The notes beneath the pieces were generated by a model. That model made no database searches and was not told the DNA's origin. It saw only the letters and a list, made by a program, of their open reading frames with translations. From Branchiostoma floridae (lineage: Eukaryota > Chordata > Leptocardii > Amphioxiformes > Branchiostomatidae), in contig NC_049983.1 of assembly GCF_000003815.2 (NCBI RefSeq), positions 24,330,068 through 24,394,067 of the forward strand: 64,000 nt of DNA, given 5' to 3'. The translations under genes were made by a program, and so were the position numbers. Every line of letters begins with the position of its first letter. The stretch's first letter is position 1. This document shows positions 11,401 through 41,400 of this stretch, in pieces.

Positions 11401-13312
11401 TTCCCGTCCAGCAGATCAGGTCCAGGTGGGCACTTGACAGTGCTCCTTTTCTAACTGGACCAAAATCCGATTTGTTTATTCTTAAGGTCAACATTTTTTA
11501 CCTTTGTTACAGAACAACACAAATAATCCTATGCTGGTTGAAACCCGAATGACAGCACGGGGATCCAAATTGCAGCCCCCTATGCTCAGTTGCACTGTTA
11601 AAACCCTAGCTACTATTAATGAGGAAAATAATGATCTATAATATTGCGGTTTGACTTATTTCTGAATCACGGACAGTATATCATCCCTGGGGAGAGGGAG
11701 AATTGTCCAAAGGAATAGGGCTTGAAATACCACATGCATATGCAGGTTAGTGCAGGTAAAATTGGAGCTGTGCAGGTATTTCTGTGGTCTACCTGCACCT
11801 AACCTGCTCTGGTCCATATACTAAGGTTTTATACATAAATGTCATATGATGTAGTATAGGTGTATGTGAATTGCTATTAGCTGCATTGGCTGTTGCCACC
11901 TATTAGGTATAAAAGAAAACATAGCAATGGTTCCTCAACAATTTTAGTATGATCCATACTTCCTAAATTCAGAGTGATGCAGTAAATTTCAATGTTACCT
12001 GCACCAGAGCAGAAAAAGTATTTCTAACCCTGCATAAAACCTGAGAAGGCAGTACCAGAGCCTTACCCAGAGTTGTTGATCTCCATTATGAGAGGTGCGA
12101 AGCATTTGGCTGGTTCCACCGGGATGGATGTTGTGTTGGTGTTGTTACTGATCACCTCCGTTGGGGATACCGCTACTGTAGTGTTGTGGTACACTGGTAA
12201 TGCATGAGAGAGAGTAAAAAGGTATCATTATTTTTCTTCTTTCAGATCACATGTGGTCCTTTGTGCATTTTGCCTACGGGCATGACTATGCAATAAAAAT
12301 TATTATCATTATACGAGCTATGTTGGTGAAGATTAGACATCCAGGTAAACAATAATTCTAAGAGAAATCAACCTGGATAAGACATGGACATGACTTCTCA
12401 CTGCTTTGATAATGAGAATTGGTTTGTTTTGCAGTTCATTCTAGTGATGCTGAAGTAGAGTGATAGTGGTCAATTGAAATGTCCAGATGTAATCTACAAA
12501 TCTTATCCAGCGGTAGAGATCAAAAGTTGTTCGTCTTAATAAATGGCCAAGTTTGAAGAGAAGTACATGTAATTCCTAAGGTTAAAACCATAATAAGACA
12601 TACAGTCTGTACTGTGGTCTATTTTGAGACAAAAATCTATTCTGTGATAAAATTGTAGCAATACAAGGTAATGTTGGTGAAGATTACTCAGCAAGGAATT
12701 GAAGAATATACCACTAGCATAGATTGAAGTCAACTTTGTTTTATAAGACAAGGCAATGTACTATAACAACTGGTTCTCCCCAGAATTTTTTAGTATAGTG
12801 GAGGGGCTGGCAAAAATAACCCGCACCAACGCGCTGCGCTTTCATGAAAATGGGTTCATTTTGCAATGACAGAGGGTGTCAAATACTACAAGTATAATAT
12901 ATTGTTGTGATTCCTTTGTTGTAAAGTGGCAAAACGACTATTGTTTTGATCATTGCTCATTCACAAGTTTTTGCAGACAATGCTGACTGGAAAAGTGATG
13001 CCACTTGGCACAAAAATCTGTGAATTGTCATTAATTTTAGCAAAACTAACAAAGAAAATAGGGAAGAAACACACTAAATTTGAAAAATAGTATAGTGGAG
13101 CTGGCTGAGAGTATAGTGGAGCTGGAGGGCCTTCCTTATTCCACCCTCTGGGGAGAACCCTGCACTAGCATAGATTGAAGTCAACTTTGTTTTATAAGAC
13201 AAGGCAATGTACTATAACAACTGGTACACGTACATTAGCCCTGCTCATAACTTAAGAATCCAGGCTCACCTGGTACAGAGGGCACTGTGGCTGGAATGAG
13301 CACCATCGCCAT
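5485..13312 (-). CDS. TPRA1: TPRA1 (transmembrane protein adipocyte-associated 1, GPR175-like), complete, 11 coding exons
   Basis: Exons in gene order: 13312-13270, 12193-12067, 11254-11122, 10667-10578, 9769-9697, 8438-8359, 7677-7561, 6963-6903, 6461-6359, 6024-5944, 5716-5485. All junctions are GT/AG, and the phases join to 1140 nt (379 residues plus TGA), close to the 373 residues I recall for human TPRA1. The protein is a seven-pass membrane protein of the GPR175 family. The N-terminal exons carry several N-x-T/S sites ([16 protein letters not shown]). The first membrane segment is in [14 protein letters not shown]. Family motifs include [48 protein letters not shown], and a cytoplasmic tail with [18 protein letters not shown] ending LERWQYISS. 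The start codon follows AAAG and gives MAMVLIPA. A 5' UTR acceptor lies at 13350-13351, so this exon begins at 13349 and a noncoding first exon lies further upstream. Function in animals is poorly defined; homologues are linked to metabolic signalling. Exon 5 borders an 18-copy duplication of its own donor. Confidence 0.93.
8856..9743. repeat. 49-bp minisatellite, 18 copies, each holding the 3' end of TPRA1 exon 5 and its splice donor
   Basis: Units begin at 8856, 8905, 8954, 9003, 9052, 9101, 9150, 9199, 9248, 9297, 9346, 9392, 9438, 9493, 9542, 9591, 9646 and 9695. Most are 49 bp; two are 46 bp and two are 55 bp. On the minus strand each unit encodes [12 protein letters not shown] followed by a GTAAG donor. 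The unit at 9695 is joined to the intact exon 5 (9769-9697); the others lie downstream in the intron. If a distal donor were used, the reading frame would pass through the first donor as F-G-K-stop, so only the exon-proximal donor preserves the protein. Confidence 0.93.
10130..10490 (+). mobile_element. Dispersed retroelement remnant (GGACGTTAAATGG family)
   Basis: Begins ATTGGATCGGACGTTAAATG and ends CCTTGAGTGGC...GGCCTTGTTACG then an A-rich tail, which resembles the 3' end at about 19080-19158. Related blocks occur at 4105-4180 and, inverted, at 28031-28092. It contains a 28-bp CCGGCCAAAAATAGGGGTAG duplication. Confidence 0.6.
11716..12032. mobile_element. Possible hAT-like MITE in TPRA1 intron 2
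   Basis: AGGGCTTGAAATAC at the left and GTATTTCTAACCCTG at the right are roughly inverted; TGCAGGT repeats lie inside. The inverted match is short and imperfect. Confidence 0.4.
12712..13225. mobile_element. Inserted element flanked by a 63-bp direct duplication, TPRA1 intron 1
   Basis: A 63-bp sequence starting CACTAGCATAGATTGAAGTC is identical at 12712-12774 and 13163-13225. Between them is about 388 bp whose ends are inverted (TTCTCCCCAGA / TCTGGGGAGAACCCTG), resembling a CAGGG-type hAT MITE. The left terminal CAGG appears lost. Confidence 0.85.
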
Positions 13313-15787
13313 CTTTCAGCTGGCTGCTACCTGAACTTGGAACATTAACCTGTAAGGCAATCAAGACAAGACATCAGCATAGTGATTCAAACCCTGTGTC
13401 ATATAGCATATGCATGCACATACACATTTTGCACTTCAATGTCTTAAATTTTTTTCAAAACTGATTACGGATTTATTGAACTGTAAATTAGTGTGGAGGA
13501 AGGAAATCATACTGACAACTACAGTGACCAAAAATCTCTTAAATTCTGCATCTTAAAACAAAAGGTCAATAAAGTACCATATGCCCTTTCACTCTACTAG
13601 TAAGAATCAGGGCTTGAAATACGAAAATTCTCTTGCCCTCTAATATTTCTCTATCTCATCATGTCAAACTCAACTAAAGCAGCAGCAGCATCATGCCAAC
13701 ACATACCCAAAATAATTCTGAAATATGTGACTTCCAAGTATGTCCTATGGGTATACCTTTGTGTTTGGTGTTTCATTCAGTCCAAGAAACAAGTTAACCA
13801 GCTGAAATGGCCTGAACATAATTTCTGAGTCAAGAGCACATGACCCATTAAGCATTTAAGGGTAATGAAGGACCCTCTGCATTTCATCACATGACCATGT
13901 AACCATGGAAACTGAAAGTGAAAGCCCTAGGAGGTGATGATCTAATCAATCCAACAGCCACTTTCAGTTTCACTGCAAATGTGAAATTGCCCTTCAAACA
14001 ATGTTTAAGGTCAAGAGGGGCGTTTTAAAATGTATTGAGTCGGAAAAATCAGAAATTTGAACTGTACTTTGAAATTCAAGCATTTATATCCCTTGGCCAT
14101 CAGTATTCATGCTTTAAAATATGCAATGTAAAACTATAAAAGTTACATATTCAAAATTTCAAGACTCTCAAATTGGATATGTAACACTATACTCTAAAAT
14201 GAATAGTCATATTTTCCTAGCATTTCCTTGATTGTCTGAATCTAGAAAGTATACTTATATACATAATATAACGGCTGTTTGCAAAACACATTTCTACCAG
14301 TATATATGATACAACCATAATTGGGAGATGTATTTGTCAGTCTTGACAGGTCTGCGACAGACAAGCTTATACATAGGTGCCAGACAGTCTGTGGGTTTGA
14401 CATTTGAACTGACTCAATCCATTACAATTAGATTTTCTGTCCATAAAGGTATAATTGAAACTGAAACTAAGGTCCTCACAAGAATAGACAAGTCCCACAG
14501 ACAAAAATACACTGATACAGATACATGGGCCTTTTTAAAGTTTTTAGGACAGAATTTTTTTACCCCATCAGGCCCAAACATCCTATACCTATGATATAAA
14601 ACTGTTGAAAAATGTAATTTACGCAGAATTCAGAAGAACCCCCTACGTATTACACTAAATCAAGGAAGGCAATTACGCTAAATTTGGTCACCTCGCTACA
14701 AATTACGTAGATAAGATGATTTTTCCTACGAGTAACGGGAAATAAAAATAGGCTGCCTACACTTTACGAGCATGCAGACCCTCATCCAACGTTATAACTA
14801 TCTTATTTCATAAGCTTGAAATGACATATTGAACAACGAAAATCAACAACATTAGATCCCAAACAATGCGTGAGACAGAAAAAAATAAAACTGGAGACAG
14901 ACCTGTTGGCAGGGGTTTTCCCACACTAATATTGTTGCCAGACAGGTGTGTTTATAGTGAGTACATCTGAATCCTGGTCACAAGATCACCACCCCACGCA
15001 GTCTGTTATGTCTGCAAAATACAGTATGCATAATTGTGTATGTTTATAAACGACACAACAGAGCCTTTCGTGTTTCCTACACAGCTGACGAACTAGAGGT
15101 ATGTTTTCAACAATGTAGGCGAGGCTTCACACCCAAAATACCAATATTTATCGAACTGTCATATGACAAACTGACGGACAAACAACAACAACATGACGTG
15201 GGATCCGTATGGATGAACCGATCAGGTGAGTTCATGACTTGTGTACATCTCGGATTATCATGTGATTTTCTAGCATCTTACGAATACTGGATGCATCTTT
15301 AGGTTTTGTAGACAACTTAGAATGCATATAGTGCACAGAAAAGATCCAATAAGTGGACAAATCGGACTGACAAAGTGAGAAAATGTGACAAACCTGTGTT
15401 CTCACACGCTAGAGGCGGAGCTGTCTGTTGTCCCCGGAACTGGGTCATACCTTCGGCATGACGGGAAGTCTGCACCGGATATGCGGAGGGATATAAGTGG
15501 GGCGTGTCAAATTGTTTTCCTTTTCGGGTCAAACGATCCTTGCGCGTACTTAAAGACAAGTAAAAATGCATATTTTCTCATGGAAATACCCTAACATATA
15601 TCAAACGTTATCTTAAAATGCTTAATTATGATTTTAATAGAAAGTTGAGTTTCATTAAAGCTTACTATTCGAACACATACAATAGAATTATTTTCTTGAC
15701 CTTTGACTATGAATATTCATGAGCTCGATTTCCCGCGAAAAATGATCATGTGTGCACAAACCGCGGCAAAATCGTCGAGAAGACAAG
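13313..15787. other. Shared upstream region between divergent TPRA1 and MCM2
   Basis: The two genes are transcribed away from this 2.5-kb interval. The coding exon of TPRA1 nearest to it starts at 13349 with an acceptor, so at least one TPRA1 noncoding exon and its promoter should lie here, but I could not place them. Apart from the E2F-type site near MCM2 I see no gene; the short ORFs at 14328-14594, 15036-15302 and 15317-15571 show no family resemblance. Confidence 0.6.
15729..15740. promoter_or_regulatory. Palindromic E2F-type site upstream of MCM2
   Basis: The 12-mer TTTCCCGCGAAA lies 48 bp before the MCM2 start codon and matches the E2F consensus on both strands. MCM genes are established E2F targets at G1/S. 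Assignment to MCM2 rests on position and family knowledge; the same region also lies upstream of TPRA1. Confidence 0.7.
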
Positions 15788-33087
<17,300 letters not shown>

Positions 33088-33530
33088 CCTTCGCAGGGCC
33101 GGACTGTTTATATCCAATCCTAAGTTTCCTATCTTTAAGGTCACTAAGTCTTACAGAAAAACCAAAACAGAAAATCAGATAGTAGTCACTGGACTGCTTA
33201 TCCTAGTTTTCTATCTTCTTGGTCACTTCAGGAAAATTATGACTTGTCTCCCTGACAAAAAAACAACAGTAGCAACAGAGTGGTAGTCACTCTGGGACCT
33301 TCAGAGAGTAAGGGCTGTTTATATCACATCCTAGTTTTCTATCTTCTACTAGTTCTAGGTCACATCAGCAAAATTACTTGTCGCCCTGACAAACAAACAA
33401 AAAATGAGCGTTGTAGTTACTCTGGGACTTTAAAGGGGCTGGACTGTTCATATCACATCATAGTTTTCTGTCTTTAGGTCACTGCAGTGAAATTATAACT
33501 TGTCTTTTGGACAAGCAAAAAGAAAATAAG
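33088..33530. repeat. Diverged tandem repeats just 3' of the MCM2 stop
   Basis: Three to four units of roughly 110-130 bp share GGACTGTTTATATCACATCC-like and TAGTTTTCTATCTT-like blocks followed by AGGTCACTNCAG and CTTGTCxxCCTGACAA. They begin right after the stop codon and probably form the MCM2 3' UTR. Confidence 0.7.
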
Positions 33531-35780
33531 CCTATTACCATTTGTAAAACCATGTGACTTTGCTTGATAAGAAAGGTTATCTGTTTAATTATCTTGATAT
33601 TGAAAAATGTCAAGAATTTGAGCTTAACTCTTCTTCTAGGCTATCAGCAAGCTATTCATGTACACGTGTCACCACAGCTTGAGTTGTGTCAGATAAGGTT
33701 GTTTCTGTGCATGATGGAATGGTGCAAGATCTGCTAAAAAAACATCTGACATGGACCAACCATGTTTACTATATAATACATATTCTTATTTATGTGCAAC
33801 TTGTAGCATCTTCCTTCAGCGTCTTTCCATAGTCAATAAGGAATGGTAATTATGCTTTCCGTGTTACTTTCAAACAGTAGCTCTCAGAATTTAGTGATTT
33901 ATTTACAGCAAAAAATTTCAATGCTTTGATTGTTTTCTGTGTTTGTGTGTGTCTGCTAAGGACATATTGAAGTATATTATTACATTTTACATGTAGACAT
34001 TGAGATGTGATGGAGTTATGGAAACTGACTAACGAAAACAGAAGAATGTTAGATATTGCTTAAAATGTTAATGTGCTAATATTGCATTAGTAGGTTTACA
34101 GAATGCAGGTATTCAGGAGAAAACATGTTGGTTAGATTGTCTCTATTGTCAAAGTTTCTTGATGAAATGTTTACAACAAAATGTAAATCATTACTACTAT
34201 GTCTGCCTTTTGGGACAATAAAATTTGTGCACTTAAACATTTTCTGTCTGTTATCTTCTAAGTGTATAAATCAGTTTCTGAAGCTAACGCATTTGCCAAT
34301 TGGGCTGTAATGTTAACTTACCGGTACAAAGAATTTGGGTTAATGGCATCATAGAGTTGAACTGAACAGTTGACAAGTCCTCAGAATAGCATGTCAAGTT
34401 TTTACAATGTGGATTTCAGAGTCCATTTTGAAAGAGGTCTACAAATGCCGAAACATTACATTGAAAGATGAACTAAGAAATTGTTTCTTGTTACATTAAA
34501 TGTACCTAAGCTGCAGAGTCCGCTACACAGAAGAGAAGTCGAGTGTCATCATCTTAACATCATTCAGAAGCATGACTGGCTTCTCTGCCAAGCATAATAT
34601 AATAGTGCCGACTAGCGGAGTATGCCGAGACTGCATTAGTACAAATCGATTGACATTTCGCCATATCTAATACGATCTAGCACGTAAACACTGTTACATG
34701 TAATTTCGCTGTAACGCCCCTTGTCTCTATAACATAAGTCCTAGAGGTTCTGAGAACATTGTAGTCCCGTCCATATGATATTCTTCAATTGCCGCTGGCC
34801 AGCGGGCATAACAAAATTATACCAAATAGCCCGACAACGCCTGAAACACGTCAAAAACATTACTCTCCTTCAGAGAGAGCACAAGTAAACCAAGCAGAAA
34901 TGTAACGTGCAGCTATATACGGCGCCGGCTAGCTCCCCTGGCATATTATTCAGCATACTGGGCAAACCTGTACAGCTTTTTTTCCAGCTGGTAATCAAGT
35001 CTGGAAGAGGTACAACACTAACACTGGACTTTGGTCGTTAAACTAACCAAGAGGTCGTTTAACCAACGAATGACATGGTGCACGACCCCGTACACCAGCT
35101 GGGGTAAGCTGACCTTTGCAATGGGTTCAAAAGTCACTTTTCGTCGCACACCTGTTGGACGTATTGAGGCACTTGGTAAGTTGGTTGTCTATTAGATCGT
35201 CTTTGGAGGAGTTAGTCCAAGTCGAAATGTCGGTGAATTTTTATGTTAACTTAAGATGATGGTTATAATACGTTATATGTAAGTGCCCCCCTCCCTCATT
35301 TCAGCAATCTGAAATAGAGCATTTCAGTACATGGTGGGTCAAACGTAGCATGTCGGATTTGCTGCGGACGTGTGAATACAACATAATAGAACCCAATGGA
35401 ATTTTGAATGGGTCTTGATACTTTGTATGCTATATTTTCAGTGGTCAAGGCCAATTTTTTGCATGCAGATGTAATTTACCTTATAGTGTTAAGAAAAAAG
35501 AAATTACCAGTTATTATATTCGGCTGCCATTTGTATTTGTTTATCAATACAAACGTTAGAAACAGTATAAACATTTGAAGCAAAGAAAACCAACCTGTTT
35601 AGAAATAGCCAACACCAGTATCAGAGTAGAATATTGTTCATAACTGTCCATTGCCACTTGTATAACTCGAGACCGGAAGCATATCTACTATGTTTACATA
35701 TCACGCACTTGCAATCAGCCCTCGGGCACGAACTTGTAAATAAACTTCTATTATTTAGTCCCAGGTTGTTTTAGCCAGCC
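33531..35780. other. Intergenic stretch between MCM2 and the dioxygenase gene
   Basis: I see no coding exon or recognisable transposon here. It should hold the MCM2 3' end and the promoter of the gene starting at 35781. Confidence 0.6.
34217..34222 (+). terminator. Candidate polyadenylation signal AATAAA
   Basis: AATAAA in the plus strand, 1.1 kb after the MCM2 stop and before the next plus-strand gene. It could end MCM2 transcripts; nothing else in the sequence confirms it. Confidence 0.3.
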
Positions 35781-38327
35781 ATGTCGGAGTTTGACACCGT
35801 GACGCCGACAGAGTTCTCCCCGGGCGTGCCTGACTGGAGCACCGTGCACAGGCTGCTGGGAGAGCTGGGCGAGCCGCCACAGGTAGGCAGGGGGCGTTAG
35901 TCTGGTAATGTCCTTGTCAAATTTGGGTCGTTAGTCTGGTGACCTTCTTCTCCTTCTTCTTCTTGGGTTACCCCCAAATAGTCCAGCAAGGTAATCTCCA
36001 AGCAGATCCTACGGTGCCATAAGATAGTATCAAAGCTGGCCAGGGAGTATAGCCGGCTAAGGAAGTCAAACGGGCACTATACATTACGCACCGTGGATCT
36101 GGTTAGAGATTAACGCATGGGGCAACGTAGGGGGGTGGTGTGTGTGTGTTGCGGGCACCCATTGTTACTGGGTCCCGGGTGTATTTTAGAACAGCTCGTG
36201 AACTGGCCTACAGGGCCTCTTTCTTCGTACTCGAGTCACCTTCTCGAACACAAAACCCCATTAATATCACGTCCCTTCCGAAAGACGGTTGCAGTCCTAA
36301 CCGAAATACGTCCTGACCTAGGAGCCGGTGTCGCCCATTCAGCAACTGATTGAAACCGGGCTGTGAACCGGTCACCTGTACCGTGGGCCGACTCGTTTTC
36401 GAACAATGTCCAATAACCGCTCGATCGGTTTGTAAAGCCCTTATAGACACAAAACAAAACAAAGCAAAGTACATTCTCTGTTACAAAGTATAGTATATTT
36501 TCTGATTGAAAAATATTTTCTAATGCAGTGTAAAATATATTCTTTGGTACAAAGCAAAAGATATCTTATACAGAAGTTACATGTACTCTTTGATACAAAG
36601 CCAATGTATTTCCTGATACAAGTTGAATTATATTCTTTGATAGAAAGAAAGGAATATTCTCTGATGCAGAGCAAAATATACTCTGTGATACAAAGTAAAG
36701 TATGGTCATCACACGAGGATAATTTATGTATTCCGATACGGATTAAATGCCTAATATATTGTCTCTTAAAAAGAAAATTTTCCAATTCAAAATAAAGTTT
36801 GTTCCCCAATACACTCGTGATATATAACATCATCATCATCATGCATCCGAAAAAAACATACATGTACATAAAACATGTAGATTGCATAATCTAGCATCAG
36901 TTTGTGCCTGCTTTTTCTCTTATCTCCTCGTTTTGTCGTTGGAGTTGGAGCAACAGCTCCGAAATCCACTTCGTTGTAGTCCAGTCCAGTTCGTCACAGA
37001 AGGTCGAATCAATCACAAACTCCTGGTTCCACTTGCTGCTAGGAAAGACTCTTTTCTCCCCGGAGAGCTCACAGTGGTTGTTTACTTCCAGGTTCAGAGT
37101 CTTGAAATAAGCCACCTCGTTCCAAAAGTCGGCTCCTTCCTTCGCGGCGCGTTCCCAAAAGGTGCGGTTGAAGTGTTCGTACATTAGATAATCCATGGGA
37201 CTTATTTTCCTGTGGGTTTCCTTCTGTTTGTCTGTAAGTAGGACTGACTTTAGGGGATTGTTCAAACTGTGAACTCTCCTGGTGGTGTGCAGTATATCGT
37301 ACATGGTCCAGCAAAACGTCCTTCTCAGAAGCACCAGAGATTCCTCCCAGTACTCTGTGATGAGAACAATCGAGTACCAGCTTCCAACGGTCCTGTACGT
37401 ACAAAACAACATGTGGACGATCAGAGACGGCATGCTTTACTTCCTTGCAGCCTTAAAACTTCCTCTACTTTTCTGCGATGTTTTCAATCAACAGGATTGT
37501 TAAAAACTGTACTGAGCATGTGTTGCAACGTCGCTTTGTGGATATTAGAAAGTGCAGAACACAAAGAGAGAGGGGATAGAGAAACACAGAAACAGAGAGA
37601 GAAACATAAACACAGAGAAAGGGTAATAAGCGTCACACAATCACACGCAGAAACACAGAACTATTAGAGATAGTGAAAGAAAGAGAGAGACAGAGAGACA
37701 GAGACAGAGAGAGGGAGAGACGACAAGCAGAGATGCACATAGTCCCAAGGCTTAAGTTAATAGATCAAGACAACCTACCTGACAGTCTCATCTATCTCGC
37801 TTTTATTCCTGCTCCCGAACAGCTTTCTTGGAAAGCCCAAGGTGTAGGCCTGAAAGTTCTTCTGGAGAGAGACTGGCTTCCCCAGCTTGCCCATGCCGCT
37901 CCTGCCCGGGTTGTAGTTCACCTTGCCGTCCAGGTACTTCCCTAGCGGGTTCACCTTGTCACGATTGGGCTGATTCTCGTAGAAGAACATGGACCTGAAG
38001 TGTTCCAGTGGGTGCCGCACGATGCCGATGTACCTGGTACCCGGTGCCATGAGGCGGTCCATGGCGGTCTTGTTCATGATGGCGTGGTTGATGATAAGGG
38101 TGTAGTTTCTGAGCGCTTCCTCACAAACAGACTTGTCTAGGTTTGGGCTGAAAAGGGACAAGTGAATCAGTTAATTTTCTCTCTTTTTTTTACATTACCA
38201 TGTTTTTTCCTAATTTAATTTGATTTCTTTTATTTATCACTGACAGAGGGAGGAAAAGCGGAATGTAAATTTGTATCATGTTTGTTTCTACGGTTTGCGC
38301 GCGCGCGCGCGAGTGTGCGTGTGTGTA

Positions 38328-38379
<52 letters not shown>

Positions 38380-38380
38380 T

Positions 38381-38422
<42 letters not shown>

Positions 38423-41400
38423 GTGTGTGTGTGTGTGAAAATGAGAGAGAGATAGATGGAGAAAGATAGATAGATAGTGTGATAGAGAGAGGGGTCGGTA
38501 CAGCGTTAATTCAAGTTTTGGGAGTAGGGAGTACTAGTAGATTATAAGCTTTTTTCTACATTGTATTTTAGCAACAAAAATGAACTTCCATGCTATATTC
38601 ACTTGGCTTGTGGCTGTAAAAGTCTCTGTACCTTTGGTAGGACAGCCGTCTGTGCCTGTCACGACTCGGGTAACAGATGGTCATGTTGTGGTTCCGGCCG
38701 AACCTGGCCAGCACCAGAAACGTGGAGCCAGAACCGGTCTTATGCACCTGGATAGGGACAAAATGTCAACAATCAGTTATCACCTTTACATTACTCTTCA
38801 AGCAGAGGTTAGGCTCCGGATGTTTTTTAAATCGTTTTTTAGTCGGTTTTACTGGGCTTTCTATTTCGTATTGTATCTTACATTGTTAGGTTTTCGCAAT
38901 ACAAGATATCATACGAAATAGAAAGCCCGATAAAAACGACTAAAAAACGTTAAAAAAACAGCCGGGGCCTAACCTCTGCTTGGAGAGTACTTAACTGTTC
39001 AAATGGTGCGTGGGATTTGCGAAGGTGAAAGTAAAGCAAACCCATTTTTTGGGTAGCAAAAAATGTTCTTGAGAATGAAGCATATAGACACACACTTCTG
39101 TCAGACTTACCTGGGGCATGATCATTTAAATGCTGTTTTTAACGAATTTGCTCAGTGTAATGCCATTGACAACTTGGCACTGATAATGAACTGTAAGTGC
39201 TCCTGCTTCCATAACACATGAAGTTAGTTCCTTTAGAAAAAATATGATTTACCAATAGTAAAGCCACAGTAATAGATACGGTAAAATCTGTACTGGCTCG
39301 TGTACATCGAATGAAGCATTAAACAGCTAGGGTTCCCAAACCTATAACACTTACTCTCGGCATCAATAGCTGTCTACCACTCAAAAATCATAGCCGCAGC
39401 ATGTCCAGAACCCAAGACATCAAACCAGGAAGTTCCGCTGCAGTACCGTAACAGGCCGCAAGGTAGCCGAAAGTCTAATCGTTTTCAGGTCTCAACAAGA
39501 CCTGCCCACATGCCGAATATCAATACAATCCACCCAGGTGTTCTCGAGGTATGCTGGTATTATACAGACATACAAACATACAAACGCTTAACAAAACATA
39601 ACCTTCTTGGCGATGGTAATTACCTAGCATTCATCATTGTTCGTTAATCAAGCCTTTCGGATAGTCCTTGACCGTATAATTCTACATGTCCTGATCAGTC
39701 TTCGTGAAAGGTCTTCGTGTTTAATGATCCAAAAATTGTTTGTCAACCTTGAGTGACCCAGAATTTGGTTCGCATGAACGCACACGCATGTACACAAATG
39801 TGCACACCTGGCCGCGTGGAAAAGTTCAAAGATCCAGAATTTGTTTGTCAACCTTTAAGAATACAACCTGCCGTACGTGCAACTGCGTAGTGTCTACGTG
39901 CCAAAACGTGGGCAATCTTTTGGGATGTAAGCACGTACAACTTTAAGTTGTAAGCACGTACAACTCAATTACCACTTGCGCAACGAATGATGCACGCAAC
40001 CGGCTCACGGCCGGGTGTGGCTTGCAGACCACATACGGGTCACACCTGCGTATATATCTATGTCCGCATGAGGCGCGCATGGGAGTATTTGCCTCCACCA
40101 GGCTCCACAGGTCGTTGTAAAAATGATAGAAATTGGACAAACGTAAACGGGTAACATGTCAGACGAGATAGCTGTGTCGCTAACCATACTTCTCGGTCAG
40201 CTAACTCATCTGGCAGGTTATGTATCTATATTCGTACAATTTGTACTATTTTTCTCGCGTCCTGTGGAGCCTGGTAGAGACTAATAGCTTCATACGCAAC
40301 TCAAACGGACTTGAATATGTACGCATGTGTGACCCCACCTTTACGTATTACATCTTGCGTAACCGTACGAGTGATGTGTGTTGAGGCCTGCTACCTCCCT
40401 GCTTTTTTTTCAGAAAAAACGTGAAGGATGTGACGTCCCACAAAAACGTACGGACACATTAAAGAGCAAGTACGGTGGGTTGTGCCCCAGGCTTTAGTAA
40501 CCCATAATTCGGTACGCTTGAACGCACACACATGCACACACGTGTGCACCGTCCTAGCCGCGAGGAAAAGTTGTTTGTGTCAACCATTTATATGGGTCAT
40601 AGATCATAGACTGCTATGGCACATAGCTGGTTCCATTTTAGGCCTGGACCCCCGTTTTACGTCTCTTCCGAAAGTTGAAAACAATCCCTAATACCCCCTT
40701 TCCACTAGGGTGGCCCGCTCACCGCGCTCTGTCTGCGACCTAAAATTTGACATATCGCTCAACTAATTGTATATAGATAAACGTATCTTTTTACACTTTG
40801 TGTGTTTTGTTGTCCTTTCGGTCACGCTTTGAATTTTACAGTTTGTATGATATGTTCAGCGTTGGAGTGAATATACACATATCCTATTTAGGCCTATTTA
40901 GGTCGCAGTGAGAGCGCAGCGCGATCGCTGTCAAGTGGAAAGGGGGCCTTACAACATGTCCGAGTCCAGCCGACCCTGGCATGGACCTCAAGCCCACATA
41001 TCCAAGTATAACGTCTTGTATTTGCTGGACTTACGAAAGGCTTTTCTCTGTGTTTTGAACTTAAAGCAGTCGTGTTTACGTACTCTAGTGTGTGACCTTT
41101 ACCTTGATGAAGACGAAGTTGGTGACCGGACGATCGCAGCTGGCCTGGCTCGGGCGGCGCCCTGTAGTCACTGTAACCTTGCCCTCACCCCAACTGTTAA
41201 GAACCAACAACCTTAAGTGCGTCAAAGTTTAACCTTACATCATTCAATACCAGTACTGTAGTATTCAATATCGGCACGATGTAGCGGTCTCCAAGCAGAC
41301 ATTTGGAGGGAAAGTCGACGGGAAGACTTCCTGCCTGTTGGTCTGAAATGTTGGGTGGTTCCGTAGAAAATTTAGTACCTGTTAGCTCAGTGACCTTACC

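Noticed and set aside
36441-36887. 148-residue minus-strand ORF with repeated LLCIKEYI
   Set aside because: Produced by the ~21-bp minisatellite; low complexity, no start context.
38278-38469. Cys-Val repeat ORF
   Set aside because: Translation of a (TG)n microsatellite.
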